Numbered from the stretch's first letter, positions 26,701 to 36,200 are shown. The stretch: DNA of 64,000 nt from Phycicoccus sp. M110.8 (GCF_032464895.1 NZ_JAWDIC010000001.1:2170001-2234000), one strand, 5' to 3'. Made by a program: numbers and translations. Notes: generated by a model not told the origin, from the letters alone.

Positions 26701-26974
26701 GGCGCGCCAGGGCCTGTCACTGCTTCGCGCACGAGCCGCACTCGCCGGTCCGGCCGACCCGGCAGCCAGTGCCTACCTGGACGTGCTCGCCCGCGCGCTG
26801 GACGACCTGCACCTCAGCCAGGAGGAGCGCCACGACCTCAAGCACACCGCGCACACGTGGGGCCTGGACGACGAGCACGCCCGTTCCCTCAACAGGCTCC
26901 TGCTGGCCCAGCTCAACCCGCACCTCAGCGAGGCCGAACGGGCGCGTGTCAGTGAAGCGCTCGACAGCGACTGA
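23666..26974 (+). CDS. Lhr-type DEAD/DEAH helicase fused to DEDDh exonuclease
   Basis: A protein of up to 1102 residues. Superfamily 2 helicase motifs: Walker A ATASGKT at about 99-105, LYVSPLKALINDQADR, DELH at 217-220, ALSATLGDLR, and motif VI QRIGRAGRRG at 415-424. The Lhr/BrxHI-type middle region follows to about 800. Residues about 812-965 are a DnaQ-like 3'-5' exonuclease with D817 and E819 (IDVETTGF), D902 (HNALFDLGFL), H953 and D958 (HTALGDAT), a full DEDDh set. A helical C-terminal part contains a TerB-like stretch (LSQEERHDLKHTAHTWGLDD). ATG 23666 has GGAG upstream; GTG 23738 is an alternative start. It overlaps brxD and completes a three-gene operon. Confidence 0.88.
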   Translation: MARRSPSTLASPPQVPGRTRRTATVVTSSPASASEPASERPAVGAGTPVPAPPSSAFGRFHPAVQRWVWDQGWPALRPIQEHAATAIAPGDRDVIVAAATASGKTEAAWLPIISTLAGAPDSVVCADAAGGGVQALYVSPLKALINDQADRLESLCDGADIPVHRWHGDVAASHKQRLRKTPSGVLLITPESLESLFVNHGSDAARILAGLRYVVIDELHAFIGTERGAQLQSLLHRTELVIRRRVPRIALSATLGDLRTAGHFLRPGGGDHVTLVTDDGAERGELLLQLRGYVDTDPRTNPDTTPTCERDIADHLFRVLRGRDNLVFANSRANVETYTDLLSRASEALRVPNEFHAHHGNLSKDLREHVEARLKDPATPTTAVCTSTLEMGIDIGSADSIAQIGAPFSVSALRQRIGRAGRRGKPGVLRMYITEPEVTPTTSAPDRIRAQLVQSIAMVDLLLDRWYEPPSTGALHLSTLTQQVLSVIAQRGGAHAGQLFDALCRTGPFHRVDQATFIALLRDLGAAELIEQDASGLLLHGRIGERLANHYSFYSAFTTSEEYRLVADGRTLGSLPIEHPLMPGTYILFGGRRWQVVSVDTRGHVIQLTAAAGGRPPAFSGGSGHIDDTVRRRMRDVYRSPDVPAYLDATATDLLDEGRRAFHQLRLHLHSVLPDGNSAQLFPWRGDKVMNTLAVVLAAQGHRVGQEGVSLSVAGITARDLHQLIRDLAGTDPPDAEALAATVSNTAVEKYDEFLSPTLAARAYAASQLDVAGAWQALGDIAAEPTPDSAWVVIERRDTVDTPDRPVLGLTPFSVIDVETTGFAAHRRDRVIELAIVHTDHTGNVTDTWHTLINPDRDPGPTHLHGITPELLAGAPRFPDVLPYIAAQLAGTIVVAHNALFDLGFLSAEFLRTGHQPPAWPALCTMDLAGHFTDARRLHDCCHAAGITLTGAHTALGDATATAALLEHYLRTAPALGVDPFESLAGDDLPLTAAAPCSAPTVKARTAPAPLPARQGLSLLRARAALAGPADPAASAYLDVLARALDDLHLSQEERHDLKHTAHTWGLDDEHARSLNRLLLAQLNPHLSEAERARVSEALDSD

Positions 26975-27082
26975 CCGACGAGAGTCGAACACATCGCCGC
27001 ACCCGCATCAGCCTGAAGGCCGGTGGTGCACCACCCGTCACAGGCGGCTGAGCCGTCACAGCCCGGGCTGCCCGGGCCGAGC

Positions 27083-27766
27083 TCACGGCCGAAACGGTAT
27101 GCGCCCGTCGTGCACCAGGCGCCGCTGCGCGGCGTCCCACAGCCACCTCATCGGCGGGAATGACGTCGACGTCCACGGCAGCGCAGGCGCCCACCCCGTC
27201 TGCCCAACGATGACCGCAGCAATGACGTCTGTTCCACGCAAATCCAACGCCAACGGCGGCGCCCCCGGCGGGAAGAACTTGCGCCACTCACGTTCAGCCG
27301 TCCAGTCGTCCCGCCCCAGCTCGGTCCGCACCGCCAGGGCACTGCCGCCGGGGCCGTGAATGGCGTTGAGCGCGACCTTGTGAGCGTCGAACACCGCGGC
27401 GTCCGCGTACACGACAGGGCGAAACCCGTACGTCCACGCGGTAGGTCGGTCCAGCACGAGCGCCCACGGCTCCAAGGGCCCGCGACTGTTCAAGCCTTTC
27501 GCGAACGCGGTCTCCAGTTCCGCCGAGCACAGGTCAGACGCACACGTGACCGCAACGTCATCCGACCGGTACACCGGGTACCCGTGCAACCCCCCGGTTG
27601 TGAGGATGTTCGTCAGCCGCTCCTGCGCACTCAGATGGCGAACGTTCGCCGGCAACAACGTGTTGCCGCGGCGCCGGCCCACGAAGTGCACCACTCGGTC
27701 GGCCATAGCCGGATCCGTGTACTCGTTGAACACCGGGCTGCCGATATCAGGGTCAAAGGGGTACAT
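27083..27766 (-). CDS. hypothetical protein, AbiGi/DUF2971-like features
   Basis: A 227-residue protein convergent with the helicase operon. From ATG 27766 it reads MYPFDPDIGSPVFNEYTDPA; a later ADRVVHFVGRRRGNTLLPAN, LTNILTTGGLHGYPVYRSDD, EPWALVLDRPTAWTYGFRPV and DWTAEREWRKFFPPG follow. The order 'contact to a His/Arg strand, a short helix ending in ILxxGxL, then GxxPVxYxxxxxF and DWTxEREWR' resembles abortive-infection and DUF2971-type proteins with an ADP-ribosyltransferase-like layout. This is a pattern impression, not a confirmed family. Position next to the defence-like operon makes an accessory or independent defence role worth testing. Upstream in-frame ATGs (27793, 27823) are possible starts. 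Confidence 0.5.
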   Translation of the reverse strand: MYPFDPDIGSPVFNEYTDPAMADRVVHFVGRRRGNTLLPANVRHLSAQERLTNILTTGGLHGYPVYRSDDVAVTCASDLCSAELETAFAKGLNSRGPLEPWALVLDRPTAWTYGFRPVVYADAAVFDAHKVALNAIHGPGGSALAVRTELGRDDWTAEREWRKFFPPGAPPLALDLRGTDVIAAVIVGQTGWAPALPWTSTSFPPMRWLWDAAQRRLVHDGRIPFRP

Positions 27767-27895
27767 CTTCACGGCGGTCACACACGTCATGGTGGCGCAC
27801 CGCCACGACGTGGCACTGGCCAAATCGCGCCACGTCGCGCAGCAGCGTCACAACACCGGCCACCACGAGCCCCCAGTCACACCTCAGCCCGTCCG

Positions 27896-28093
27896 TCACA
27901 CACCAGCCAACAGGCGCGCCGCAACCGAACCACCGCACCCCAGCTCACGACGTACCCGGTGCGCCGACGCCCCCTGCGCACGCATCGCATCCAAGTACCC
28001 CCCGAGCGAATCGAACCCCAGCTCCCGTACGCGCGCCTCCCACCGAACCCGAGCCGCAGCCGACCGCCGCGCCCGGTCCGCAGCCAACGCCAC
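27896..28093 (-). CDS. small HTH-like protein, start uncertain
   Basis: About 65 residues from GTG 28093: ALAADRARRSAAARVRWEAR, then RELGFDSLGGYLDAMRAQG and HRVRRELGCGGSVAARLLAGV. The 'LGF-xx-LxxYL ... GxSxxxxxxELG' pattern matches a common small actinobacterial helix-turn-helix family. AGGGTG lies 5 bases upstream of the chosen start; the frame is open much further upstream (to 28609) without protein-like sequence. It converges on nothing nearby and lies divergent to the forward frame at 28255. Confidence 0.4.
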   Translation of the reverse strand: MALAADRARRSAAARVRWEARVRELGFDSLGGYLDAMRAQGASAHRVRRELGCGGSVAARLLAGV

Positions 28094-28254
28094 CGACGCA
28101 CCCTGCCGCGAAGCAGCAACCCGCCCCTGCGCCCGCCTGGCACCCCTCGGCTGAGCAGCCGCCAATCTGGGTCGACGCGTTTGGGCTGAACTCGAAAAGC
28201 GGTGAGCACTGGAAACCAACCCACAAGGCTCACTCGTGCGAACCCGACACGTGG

Positions 28255-28488
28255 TTGCGTATCCGGCCCGCCAAGGACTTCGACCGCGAGGACGTCGGCG
28301 AGCTGACGGTCCCCGCTCCCGACCTGGACGACCTCGCGGCCGACCTCGCCGCAGGATTCGCCTTCCTAGGCGACCTCGACCCGCACGAGCGAAAGGCCGC
28401 AGCGATCGACGGTGCGGACCGTGCCCTCGTTCTGCGCATGCTGGCTGAGCTACCAGGAGAGCGACTGCCCTTCGGCAGCTGCTGGTAG
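28255..28488 (+). CDS. possible small acidic protein
   Basis: A 77-residue frame from a TTG: RIRPAKDFDREDVGELTVPA, then DDLAADLAAGFAFLGDLDPH and DRALVLRMLAELPGERLPFG. Composition is protein-like and acidic, but no ATG/GTG start or ribosome binding site is present. The same frame stays open upstream with a Pro-rich reading (PEPQPTAAPGPQPTPPTHP), so this could be the 3' end of a broken larger gene. Confidence 0.35.
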   Translation: MRIRPAKDFDREDVGELTVPAPDLDDLAADLAAGFAFLGDLDPHERKAAAIDGADRALVLRMLAELPGERLPFGSCW

Positions 28489-28828
28489 CCGCACCGCCAC
28501 ACGCGGAGCGAACTTCCTTGACGTCAAGAGAAGCGCGGGACGGGAAGCCGGCCCGCACCGGGAACGCGCAGGCCGAACCCTCGTCTCGGAATCCAGCACC
28601 GCCCGCCACCGTCGGTTCGCCGGTGCGGCGATCGCTCCCGCTGACCCCTGGACCATCCGGGAGCTGTCCCCACCGCCCTGATGGTTCTCGGCGCGTACCG
28701 GGCTCGCCTCATCCTTTGGGGTGAAGGGCTCGTAGTGCACAGCCGCCACCCATGGCCCGGGAGAGCGTGCATACTCTGGGCGCCACCGCAAACGTGTCAT
28801 GCCCCTCACTGGCACGGTTGCGGCTCCT

Positions 28829-28864
28829 GCGCCCCCACCGTGAACCCCTGCACGGTGGGGGCGC
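28829..28864. terminator. 14-bp hairpin in module copy 2
   Basis: GCGCCCCCACCGTG, loop AACCCCTG, then CACGGTGGGGGCGC. It matches the hairpin at 17518-17553 in stem and loop, with a compensating extra pair at the loop end, which suggests the structure matters. Confidence 0.55.
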
Positions 28865-28915
28865 TCTGTCTGCTCCGGGCCGAACGTCGGGCCTGCAGGT
28901 TGCTGTCGTCTGGGC

Positions 28916-28981
28916 ATGAGCAACCGGGAGGGCGAACGCACGTACCGGCCGGTTGACCAAGGCCGCGATGTGGACGTGTAG
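28916..28981 (+). pseudogene. decayed copy of the 17598 gene
   Basis: MSNREGERTYRPVDQGRDVD then a TAG stop after 21 codons. Compare MSDRQTEPTYRLVDLHPDVD at 17604. Sequence beyond the stop no longer matches. Remnant of a gene duplication with its hairpin leader. Confidence 0.55.
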
Positions 28982-29232
28982 CACGAGCGACCGGCGGCGC
29001 CATCGTCCTGGTACCTGGGTGACGTGGACTTCGTACTGCTGCTTACATGGCCGGGCGAGCGTGGTCGGGTCGAGCAGCGAAAGCGAGTGCAGGACCCGCC
29101 AGGTGCTGTCGTGACGGCCCAGCATGGCGGAAGGAATCAACCACGAAGTCCCTCCGAGAAGGGTTCCGTCTGGTCTGAGTGTGCCCGGGGAGCGGCCTGC
29201 AGGGTGTCAGGGGGAGCGGGCATGCTACGCGC

Positions 29233-30111
29233 ATGCAGGATTCCGTAGCCCGGGGCATCGCAGCCGCGTCAGCCGTCATCGCGATGACGACGCTTGCTTG
29301 GTCTGTGCTGTCGTGGCGACTTGCCGGTCCGACGTTGCGCATCCATTGCCTGGCCTACCGGGAAGAGCTGACGATCCGCGTCTTCAATGCAGGCCGGACA
29401 GCGGAGTCCCTCGAGCACATCGTGCTCGGCGGCCGCAAGGGCGGTGCGCGTGGCCTCGACCTCACTGCCCACCTTGGGCTGCCCATGCGGTTGGAACCCG
29501 GCCAGACCGGTCGCTGGCGGTTGAACCCCAGTGTGGAGCCGCTCGCCGGCCGGTGGCGCCAGGTGACTGCTGGGTGGTGCTCTCTGTGGGTGCTCACGGG
29601 TTCGATGCGCCAACCTCGGGTGGAGGTCATCCCCCTGCCGCAGAGCAGGCCGCCGGTGGTGGGGTGGCGTCTGGTGCCGAGGCGATCGAAGTTGGCGCGT
29701 TACGCGACGCTGCTTCTGGGGGTTCCGGTGGCGTTCGTTGCGGCCGTTGACCTTCGGCCTGTTGCTACGTACGCGGTCGTGTGGCTCGCCATCGGGGTCG
29801 TTGTGCGTGCCATCGTCGCTGCCGCCAGTGGCCCCGTGTTCGTTCGACGACGGGTCGAGCGGTGGGCGCTGGGCGCCGCATCGGCTTTGTCGGTGATCGA
29901 GTCCTTCAGGGCTACGGGTCGACCGACCGGGACGGACATGCCCACAGTCGACTACGTCAGCCTCATGGTGCTTGCCGTGGTCGGTATGACGTTGGCCACT
30001 CCGGGGCTTGCCGCGGACGTGGCCGCCGGGGCGCAGCTGCTCACCGAGCGGCTCCAGGGTCTGCTCACCGGCCGCCGTCGCCGCAACCCATCGAACGGGC
30101 TCGACGTGTAG
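29233..30111 (+). CDS. multi-pass membrane protein of unknown family
   Basis: A 292-residue protein. An N-terminal helix (ARGIAAASAVIAMTTLAWSV, about 6-25) is followed by a beta-rich extracellular or cytosolic domain of about 130 residues (ELTIRVFNAGRTAESLEHIV, then a second strand set ending RQPRVEVIPLPQ), then helices at about 158-175 (LLLGVPVAFVAAVDL), 180-200 (AVVWLAIGVVVRAIVAA) and 240-260 (VSLMVLAVVGMTLATPGLAA). The beta domain resembles an immunoglobulin-like fold seen in other hypothetical membrane proteins. ATG 29233. It precedes the Rhs locus but is separated by 274 bp without features. Confidence 0.55.
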   Translation: MQDSVARGIAAASAVIAMTTLAWSVLSWRLAGPTLRIHCLAYREELTIRVFNAGRTAESLEHIVLGGRKGGARGLDLTAHLGLPMRLEPGQTGRWRLNPSVEPLAGRWRQVTAGWCSLWVLTGSMRQPRVEVIPLPQSRPPVVGWRLVPRRSKLARYATLLLGVPVAFVAAVDLRPVATYAVVWLAIGVVVRAIVAAASGPVFVRRRVERWALGAASALSVIESFRATGRPTGTDMPTVDYVSLMVLAVVGMTLATPGLAADVAAGAQLLTERLQGLLTGRRRRNPSNGLDV

Positions 30112-30385
30112 TTGGCCCCCCATGGGCCACGCCCGGCGAGGTGATGCCCGCGGCGGAGCGGGGGGGATGACGTCGTCGTCGGACATGGCGCGATTCCGGT
30201 CGTCGCGGTATGACGCGGGTTTCGCGTCGCGACCAGGCATGACATCCGTCATGGCTTGCCTGTGACATACGGCCGGAGTTCGTTCAAGAGTTGGTCAAGC
30301 CGCCTCTTGTTCTGCCGGGCTCCCGACACAGTTCGAGCGCGGCCGTAATCGGGGTCGGGGGTTTTGCTTGGCAGGAGGGGTTGCT

Positions 30386-33292
30386 GTGATTCGTCGTGCG
30401 CGCTCGAGGGTGTCGACGCTCTGTGTGGTGGTCGCGCTGGCGTCCGCCGTGTCCGTGCAGGGGTTGCCAGTAGCGGCCGCTGCACCTGGCAGTACGACGA
30501 GCTCGGGTCCGACCCTGGTGGACAGCCTGACCACGCCGGTGCAACAAGTGTGGGAGAACCCGGACGGCACCCGGACCGCGGAGATCTCAGCCTCCCCGGT
30601 GCGGGTCAACAAGGCTGGGAAGTGGCTACCGATCGACACGACCCTGGTGACGGGTCCGGACGGGCTTCTGCGCCCCGCCGCGACCCTCGAGGACGTGGCG
30701 ATCTCAGGAGGTGGAGCGACGCCATTGGTGACGCTGCGTTCTCATTCCACCACCATGGCGTTGTCTTGGCCCGCCTCGCTGCCCACGCCGTCTGTGGACG
30801 GCAACGTCGCCACCTATGCAGACGTTGCGCCCGGGGTCGACCTGCGTGTCACGGCGACGGCGGACGGCGTGTCCGAGGTCCTGGTCGTCAAGACTGCGGC
30901 CGCGTCCCACTCTGCGGTGGTGCGTTCGCTGACTCTGGGCACATCGGTCGCCGGGGGAGCGTTGACTTCGAACGGTGTCGGTGGGTTCGACCTGCGTGAT
31001 GCTGCCGGCGCGCTGGTGTTCCGCAACGGCAGCGCGACGATGTGGGACACCGCCGCGCTCAACGCGTCGGAGAAGTCCCAGCTCGCCGCAGAGCAGCCCA
31101 TCACCGGCACGTTGGCCGAAGGTGCGGCGGCGGCGGATGCGGTGCGCGCCCACCCGCAGCAGTCGCACCGCGGCACCGTCGGGGTTCAGCTGACCACCAC
31201 GTCTGTGACCTTGACACCGGATACCTCCCTGCTCGACGACAGCACGACCCAGTACCCGGTGGTGATCGACCCGAGCCTGTCGCCGTCCACCGCTTCCTCA
31301 TGGGGGATGGTGAACTCCGCGTATCCCACCACCACGTACTACAAGTGGTCCACGACCGATGAGGGTGTGGGTTACTCGGACTTCCAGTCGCCTGTGATGA
31401 CGAAGAGGTTGTACTACGCCTTCGCCACCTCGGCGCTGGCGGGCACGCACATCATCAGCGCTCAGTTCTCTGCCACCGAGACCTGGTCGTCGGGGTGCGT
31501 GGCCCGTGAGATCGACCTGTGGCGAACCGGGAACCTGGCTTCGACCACGTCGTGGAACACGATGCCTGGGTGGACCACAAAGGTGACTTCGGCGACGGTG
31601 GCGCACGGAAACCCCTCATGCGCCACCAGCGGCACGACCATCACCCCCACGGACTATGCGGTGGAGTTCAACGCGCTGTCGGCCGTCTCCACGATCGCCT
31701 CGTCCAAACTGTCCAGCGCCACTTTCGGTCTCCGTGCCGCCAGTGAGACCGACGACTTGGCCTGGAAGCGGTTCAAGGCCGACGGCAAGCTCACCGTCAC
31801 CTACGACCACTTCCCGAATACCCCCACGTCGTTGAACCTCGTCACCACCGCCGGTGCCGCAGTCGGATGCGGTACGTCGACGACGCCGGTGCCCATCAAC
31901 TCGAGTTCGTTCTACGCGCGCGGCAACTTCACCGACCCCGACACCGGCGACCAGCTCACGGCCACGTTCAAGTACTGGTCAGTGGCGACGGGGACATTGA
32001 TCTCGACACGCAACATCGGTCCCCAGGCGCAAGGGACGATCCAAACCGCCATCTGGGGCGGGATGAACACGGCTACCTACGGGCTGGTGTACCGGTGGCA
32101 GGCGTACTCCACCGACCCCTCAGGGCAGACATCGCCCATCGCGCCGAGCGCGTCCACATACTGCTATCTGAAGATCGACACGAGTGCCCCGAACCCGCCG
32201 AATGTCACAGCCAACATCAACGGCGTTGACACGGCCCCATCCTCGACAGGGCCCGTCAGCAACATCGCCGCCGGTACCGCCTTGACGTTCACCTTTAAGC
32301 CCGGCGGTTCGGTCACGACCGACACCTTCCGTTACCGCTGGTCGGTCAACTCCGACGCTCCCGGACCGGAGTACCTCCCGGCGACAGCCACTGCCGGCGC
32401 CGTGGTCACGAAGTCCATCACGCTGAAGTCGGCCGGTCCCACCACCGTGCGGGTGTGGGCGTACGACCAAGCGGGTAACCAGTCGGCACCGCTCGACTTC
32501 GACTTCGTCACCACAGGGTCGACACCGGCACGCTGGGCCCTCGACGAGACCACGTCGCCTTCGTCCTACGACACCAGCTGCAAGCCCACCGGGTTTGGTC
32601 CAATCGCCTCGGCCATGTCTTGGGGTGCGGGCGTCGTGTCGGCGGCAAGCCGATACGGCAACGGCCTGAGCCTGACCTCAGGCAGCGCCGCCACTGCTAC
32701 CGCATCGCCGTTGTCCGCCCAGGACGCGCAGCAGAACCCGGCGGCCACGGCTACCGCGTGGGTCCACATCGACCCTGCGGCGTTGAGTGCGTCCTCGTTC
32801 GTGAACCGGACCTTCTTCAGCGTCGACGGACCCTCCGGCTCGGCTCTGACCGTGGGTATCGGGCTCGACAGCACCCAGACTCCGCGGTTGATGGCGCAGC
32901 TGAGCAACACCGGCAGCACGGCCCCCACACAGGTGTTCGACACCAACGAACTCAGCACCGATTACTGGTACGAGGTGGCGGCGAGCGTCGACTACGAGAC
33001 CGGGCTCATTCAACTGTTCGTGTACGTCGCGGACGACTTCGGCGTGAACAGCCCCACGGGCGGGATCTCCACCTCGTGGGACCCCTCCAAGGTCACCCCG
33101 GTCCAGCTCACCGGGGTTCAGCGTGTTGGCGCTGCCAAGACCTCTGCCGGAGCCCTGACCGGGCAGTGGTTGGGGCAGGTGGACGAGGTGCGCACCTTCC
33201 GGGCCGCGTTCACGGCCGACAACGGGCTCGCTGCAAACACCCTGGACCAGTGGATGACTGACTACCCCACCCAAGGAGCACCGCTGTGCTGA
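30386..33292 (+). CDS. secreted Rhs-associated protein, DNRLRE/LamG-like
   Basis: A 968-residue exported protein. GTG 30386 has AGGAGG 7 bases upstream. A signal peptide is visible (RRARSRVSTLCVVVALASAV ending near AAAAPGS). Residues about 260-480 look like a DNRLRE-type domain (SSWGMVNSAYPTTTYYKWST, with paired strands and a DLAWKRFKADGKLTVTYDHF end). Middle part has fibronectin-like beta segments, and residues about 720-960 form a LamG/concanavalin-like fold (WALDETTSPSSYDTSCKPTG, ATATAWVHIDPAAL, FFSVDGPSG). This architecture is common directly upstream of Rhs toxins in actinobacteria, where it is presumed to help surface display. It overlaps the Rhs gene start by 7 bp. Confidence 0.75.
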   Translation: MIRRARSRVSTLCVVVALASAVSVQGLPVAAAAPGSTTSSGPTLVDSLTTPVQQVWENPDGTRTAEISASPVRVNKAGKWLPIDTTLVTGPDGLLRPAATLEDVAISGGGATPLVTLRSHSTTMALSWPASLPTPSVDGNVATYADVAPGVDLRVTATADGVSEVLVVKTAAASHSAVVRSLTLGTSVAGGALTSNGVGGFDLRDAAGALVFRNGSATMWDTAALNASEKSQLAAEQPITGTLAEGAAAADAVRAHPQQSHRGTVGVQLTTTSVTLTPDTSLLDDSTTQYPVVIDPSLSPSTASSWGMVNSAYPTTTYYKWSTTDEGVGYSDFQSPVMTKRLYYAFATSALAGTHIISAQFSATETWSSGCVAREIDLWRTGNLASTTSWNTMPGWTTKVTSATVAHGNPSCATSGTTITPTDYAVEFNALSAVSTIASSKLSSATFGLRAASETDDLAWKRFKADGKLTVTYDHFPNTPTSLNLVTTAGAAVGCGTSTTPVPINSSSFYARGNFTDPDTGDQLTATFKYWSVATGTLISTRNIGPQAQGTIQTAIWGGMNTATYGLVYRWQAYSTDPSGQTSPIAPSASTYCYLKIDTSAPNPPNVTANINGVDTAPSSTGPVSNIAAGTALTFTFKPGGSVTTDTFRYRWSVNSDAPGPEYLPATATAGAVVTKSITLKSAGPTTVRVWAYDQAGNQSAPLDFDFVTTGSTPARWALDETTSPSSYDTSCKPTGFGPIASAMSWGAGVVSAASRYGNGLSLTSGSAATATASPLSAQDAQQNPAATATAWVHIDPAALSASSFVNRTFFSVDGPSGSALTVGIGLDSTQTPRLMAQLSNTGSTAPTQVFDTNELSTDYWYEVAASVDYETGLIQLFVYVADDFGVNSPTGGISTSWDPSKVTPVQLTGVQRVGAAKTSAGALTGQWLGQVDEVRTFRAAFTADNGLAANTLDQWMTDYPTQGAPLC

Positions 33293-36200
33293 AGCGATTC
33301 CCTCGTGCAGGCGCACTGGTGACCTTGGCCAGCGCCGCTCTGGTGGCAACCACTGCGTTGGCCGTCTCCCCAGGGGCGGCAAACGCGGCCACAACCCCCG
33401 TGCACGCCCCAGCGGTGACCAAGGACCGTGCCGGCAAAGTCACCCCCGTCACGGCCCGTCCAGCGCGCAAGCCGGTGTGGCCGACCGGCACCACAGTGGC
33501 CAAGGCGTGGCCGAGTCCGGGCCAAGCGACGCTCACGGTCGACACGACCCGCCGGCGCGCAGGCCAGCTCCCGCTGACGCTACGCGCTGCGAACGCGACC
33601 ACCAGCTCGACGGCGACCACCGTCCGCCTGTGGCCCCGCCCCGCGGGGAACGCCCTGGGTCGCGGCGCCGACAGCATCGTCGTGTCGCTCTCCGGTGCTC
33701 TGCAGACGCCCATCCAACTGGACCTTGACGCCGCCGCGGCTGCCTCGAACACCGGCGGCGACTGGCTCACCAGAACCAGCCTCGTCCAGCTCACCGGATG
33801 CCGCGTCACCTCCACCAGCATCACCGGCTGCACCGGCACCAAGCACCTGGCCACGAAGAACGACGGACACGGTCACCTCACGACCACGCTGCCGGCCACC
33901 CCCAGCACCACCACCACGCAGACGATGCAGCCCATGGTGGTCGCCACTGCCACAAGCAGCTCCGGTCCTGCCGGAAGCTACGCTGCTACGCCCTTGGCCG
34001 CCGCGTCCTCCTGGAGCGGTGGTGGACAGTCGGGTTCCTTCTCCTGGAACCAGCAGCTGGCGTTGCCTCCGGTCCCCGGCGACCTGGCACCGCCGGTCAC
34101 GGTCGGCTATGACTCCGGCTCGGTCGATGGACGCGTGTCGGCCAGCAACAACCAGCCGTCCTGGCTTGGCGACGGGTTCGACCTGGACCCCTCCGGGTAC
34201 ATCGAGCGACGGTACGTGCCGTGCTCGCAGGACATGACCGGCGGCAACAACACGGTGTCCACCAGCGACAACTGCTGGAAGTCCGACAACGCCACCATCT
34301 CCATCGCCGGGCACTCCGGGCCCTTGGTCAAGGACAAGACGTCCGCCACGTGGAAGCTCTACGAGGACGACGGGACCAGGTTCGCCCACTACGGCACCCT
34401 GGGCGCCGCGGGTGAGTACTGGACGATGACCACCCAGGACGGGACCGTCTACACGTTCGGCAAGGGCACCCCCGCCGTGGGAACCGGTGCCACCAACAGC
34501 GCCTGGGCCGCGCCGGTGTTCGGCAACCAGTCCGGGGAGCCGTGCTACGTCGCGGGCAACTACGCCGGTTCTGTGTGCCCGAACGCTGTCTGGCGGTGGA
34601 ACCTGGACTCCATCGTCGACATCCACGGCAACGCGGTCTCGTTCAAGTACGCCACGGAGACCAACAACTACGGCGAGAACAACAACCACACCGTTGTCAC
34701 GTACACCCGCGGCGGCTACCTGACCGAGATGGACTACGGGCAGCGCACCGACGCCCCCACAGCCCTCCCGGTCGGGAAGGTCCTGTTCAGCACGGCCGAA
34801 CGGTGCATCACCGACTCCACGTTCACCAACTGCGCCGCGTCCAACCTGACCGCGAGCACGGCCTCGCATTGGCCGGACGTGCCGTTCGACCAGATCTGCA
34901 CGGCCGCGACGGGCACCGTCACCGCACCGACCACCGGCGGGTGCGTCAACGTGCAGGCACCCGCGTTCTTCACCCGCATCCGCCTGACCGGGGTCACCAC
35001 CCAGATCGTGTCCGGAACCACATACACCGACGTGGACTCGTGGGCGTTCACGCAGAAGTTCCTCGACCCCGGCGACGGCACCAGCAAGCTGCTGTGGACG
35101 TCCACCATGGCCCGCACGGGCAAGGTCGGGGCGACCCTGGCGACGCCGACCGTCACGTTCGTCCCGAGCAGCACTCCGACCCCGAACCGGGTCGACGCGG
35201 TCGGCGACGGTGCCCCAGCCATCTACCGGTACCGAATCTCCTGGATCGACAACGGACAGGGCGGCACCACCACGGTCGGGTTCACCGGCCAGGACTGCAC
35301 CGCGACCGACAAGCCGACGGACCCTGCCAACAACACCCGGCGCTGCTTCCCGGCGCAGTACCTGGTTCCGAACCAGGTCACGCCGACGTTGAACTGGTTC
35401 AACAAGTACCTGGTCAGCCGGGTCGTCACCACCGACGCCGTGGCCAGCCAGCCGAGTGTGACCACGTCGTACCAGTACGTCGGTGCGCCGGCGTGGCACT
35501 TCGACCGCGACGACCTCACCCCTCAGAAGCTGCGCACCTGGGGGCAGTGGCGCGGATACGGCTCCGTACGGACCTTCGTTGGGGCCAGCCCCGGCCCGTG
35601 GTCGGCGTCGGAGGACACGTTCATGCGCGGCATGGACCACGACTGCCTCACCACGGCGTGCACCACGTTCAAGTCAGTCAGCGTCACCGACTCCCGCGGC
35701 GGCACCATCAGCGACGCCGACCAGGACAACGGGTTCACCCGCGAGAGCCGCCAGTACGCGTCCGGCACCCCCACGCTCGACTCCAGCGGCAACGTCACCT
35801 CCTCCACCGTGGGTGCCACCCTGAGCGAGACCCTGAACACGCCGCTGCTCGGTGCCGTCACCGCGGACGACGGCACCCGGCAGGCGCGGCTGCGCGTGCT
35901 GTCCGCGGCGTCCACCCGCAGCTACCGCGCCGACGCCACGTACCTGGAGACGAACGACTCCACCACGTACGACGCGTACGGGCAGCCCACCCAGGAAGAA
36001 TCAGCCACCGCTGAGGCCGGCACCACGTGCACGCGCACCACCTACGCCAACGACACCGCCCACTGGATCCACGTCGCGGAAACGTCCCGCGAGACCGTGT
36101 CCGTCCCGTGCGCCACCACCCCGAACCGGGCCACCGACATCGTGTCCGCCGACCGGACCCTCTACGACGGCGCCACCACGTGGTCGGCGACACCGACCCT

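Larger units (their letters stand above)
28607..28985 (+). repeat. duplicated hairpin module, copy 2 (decayed)
   Basis: Aligns to 17305-17700: GCCGGTGCG, CTCCCGCTGACCCCTGG, GAGCTGTCCCCACCG, CCTTTGGGGTGA, a hairpin, then a small-gene start. It makes up most of the gene-free interval 28489-29232; the rest of that interval shows nothing I recognise. Confidence 0.6.

Noticed and set aside
19949-26974. Complete BREX or Pgl locus
   Set aside because: Only BrxD- and BrxHI-like parts are present; no PglX methylase, PglZ phosphatase, PglW kinase or BrxC/PglY.
33580-35640. A 686-residue reverse-strand frame inside the Rhs gene
   Set aside because: Shadow of the Rhs coding frame; Gly/Val/Arg-rich with no domain.
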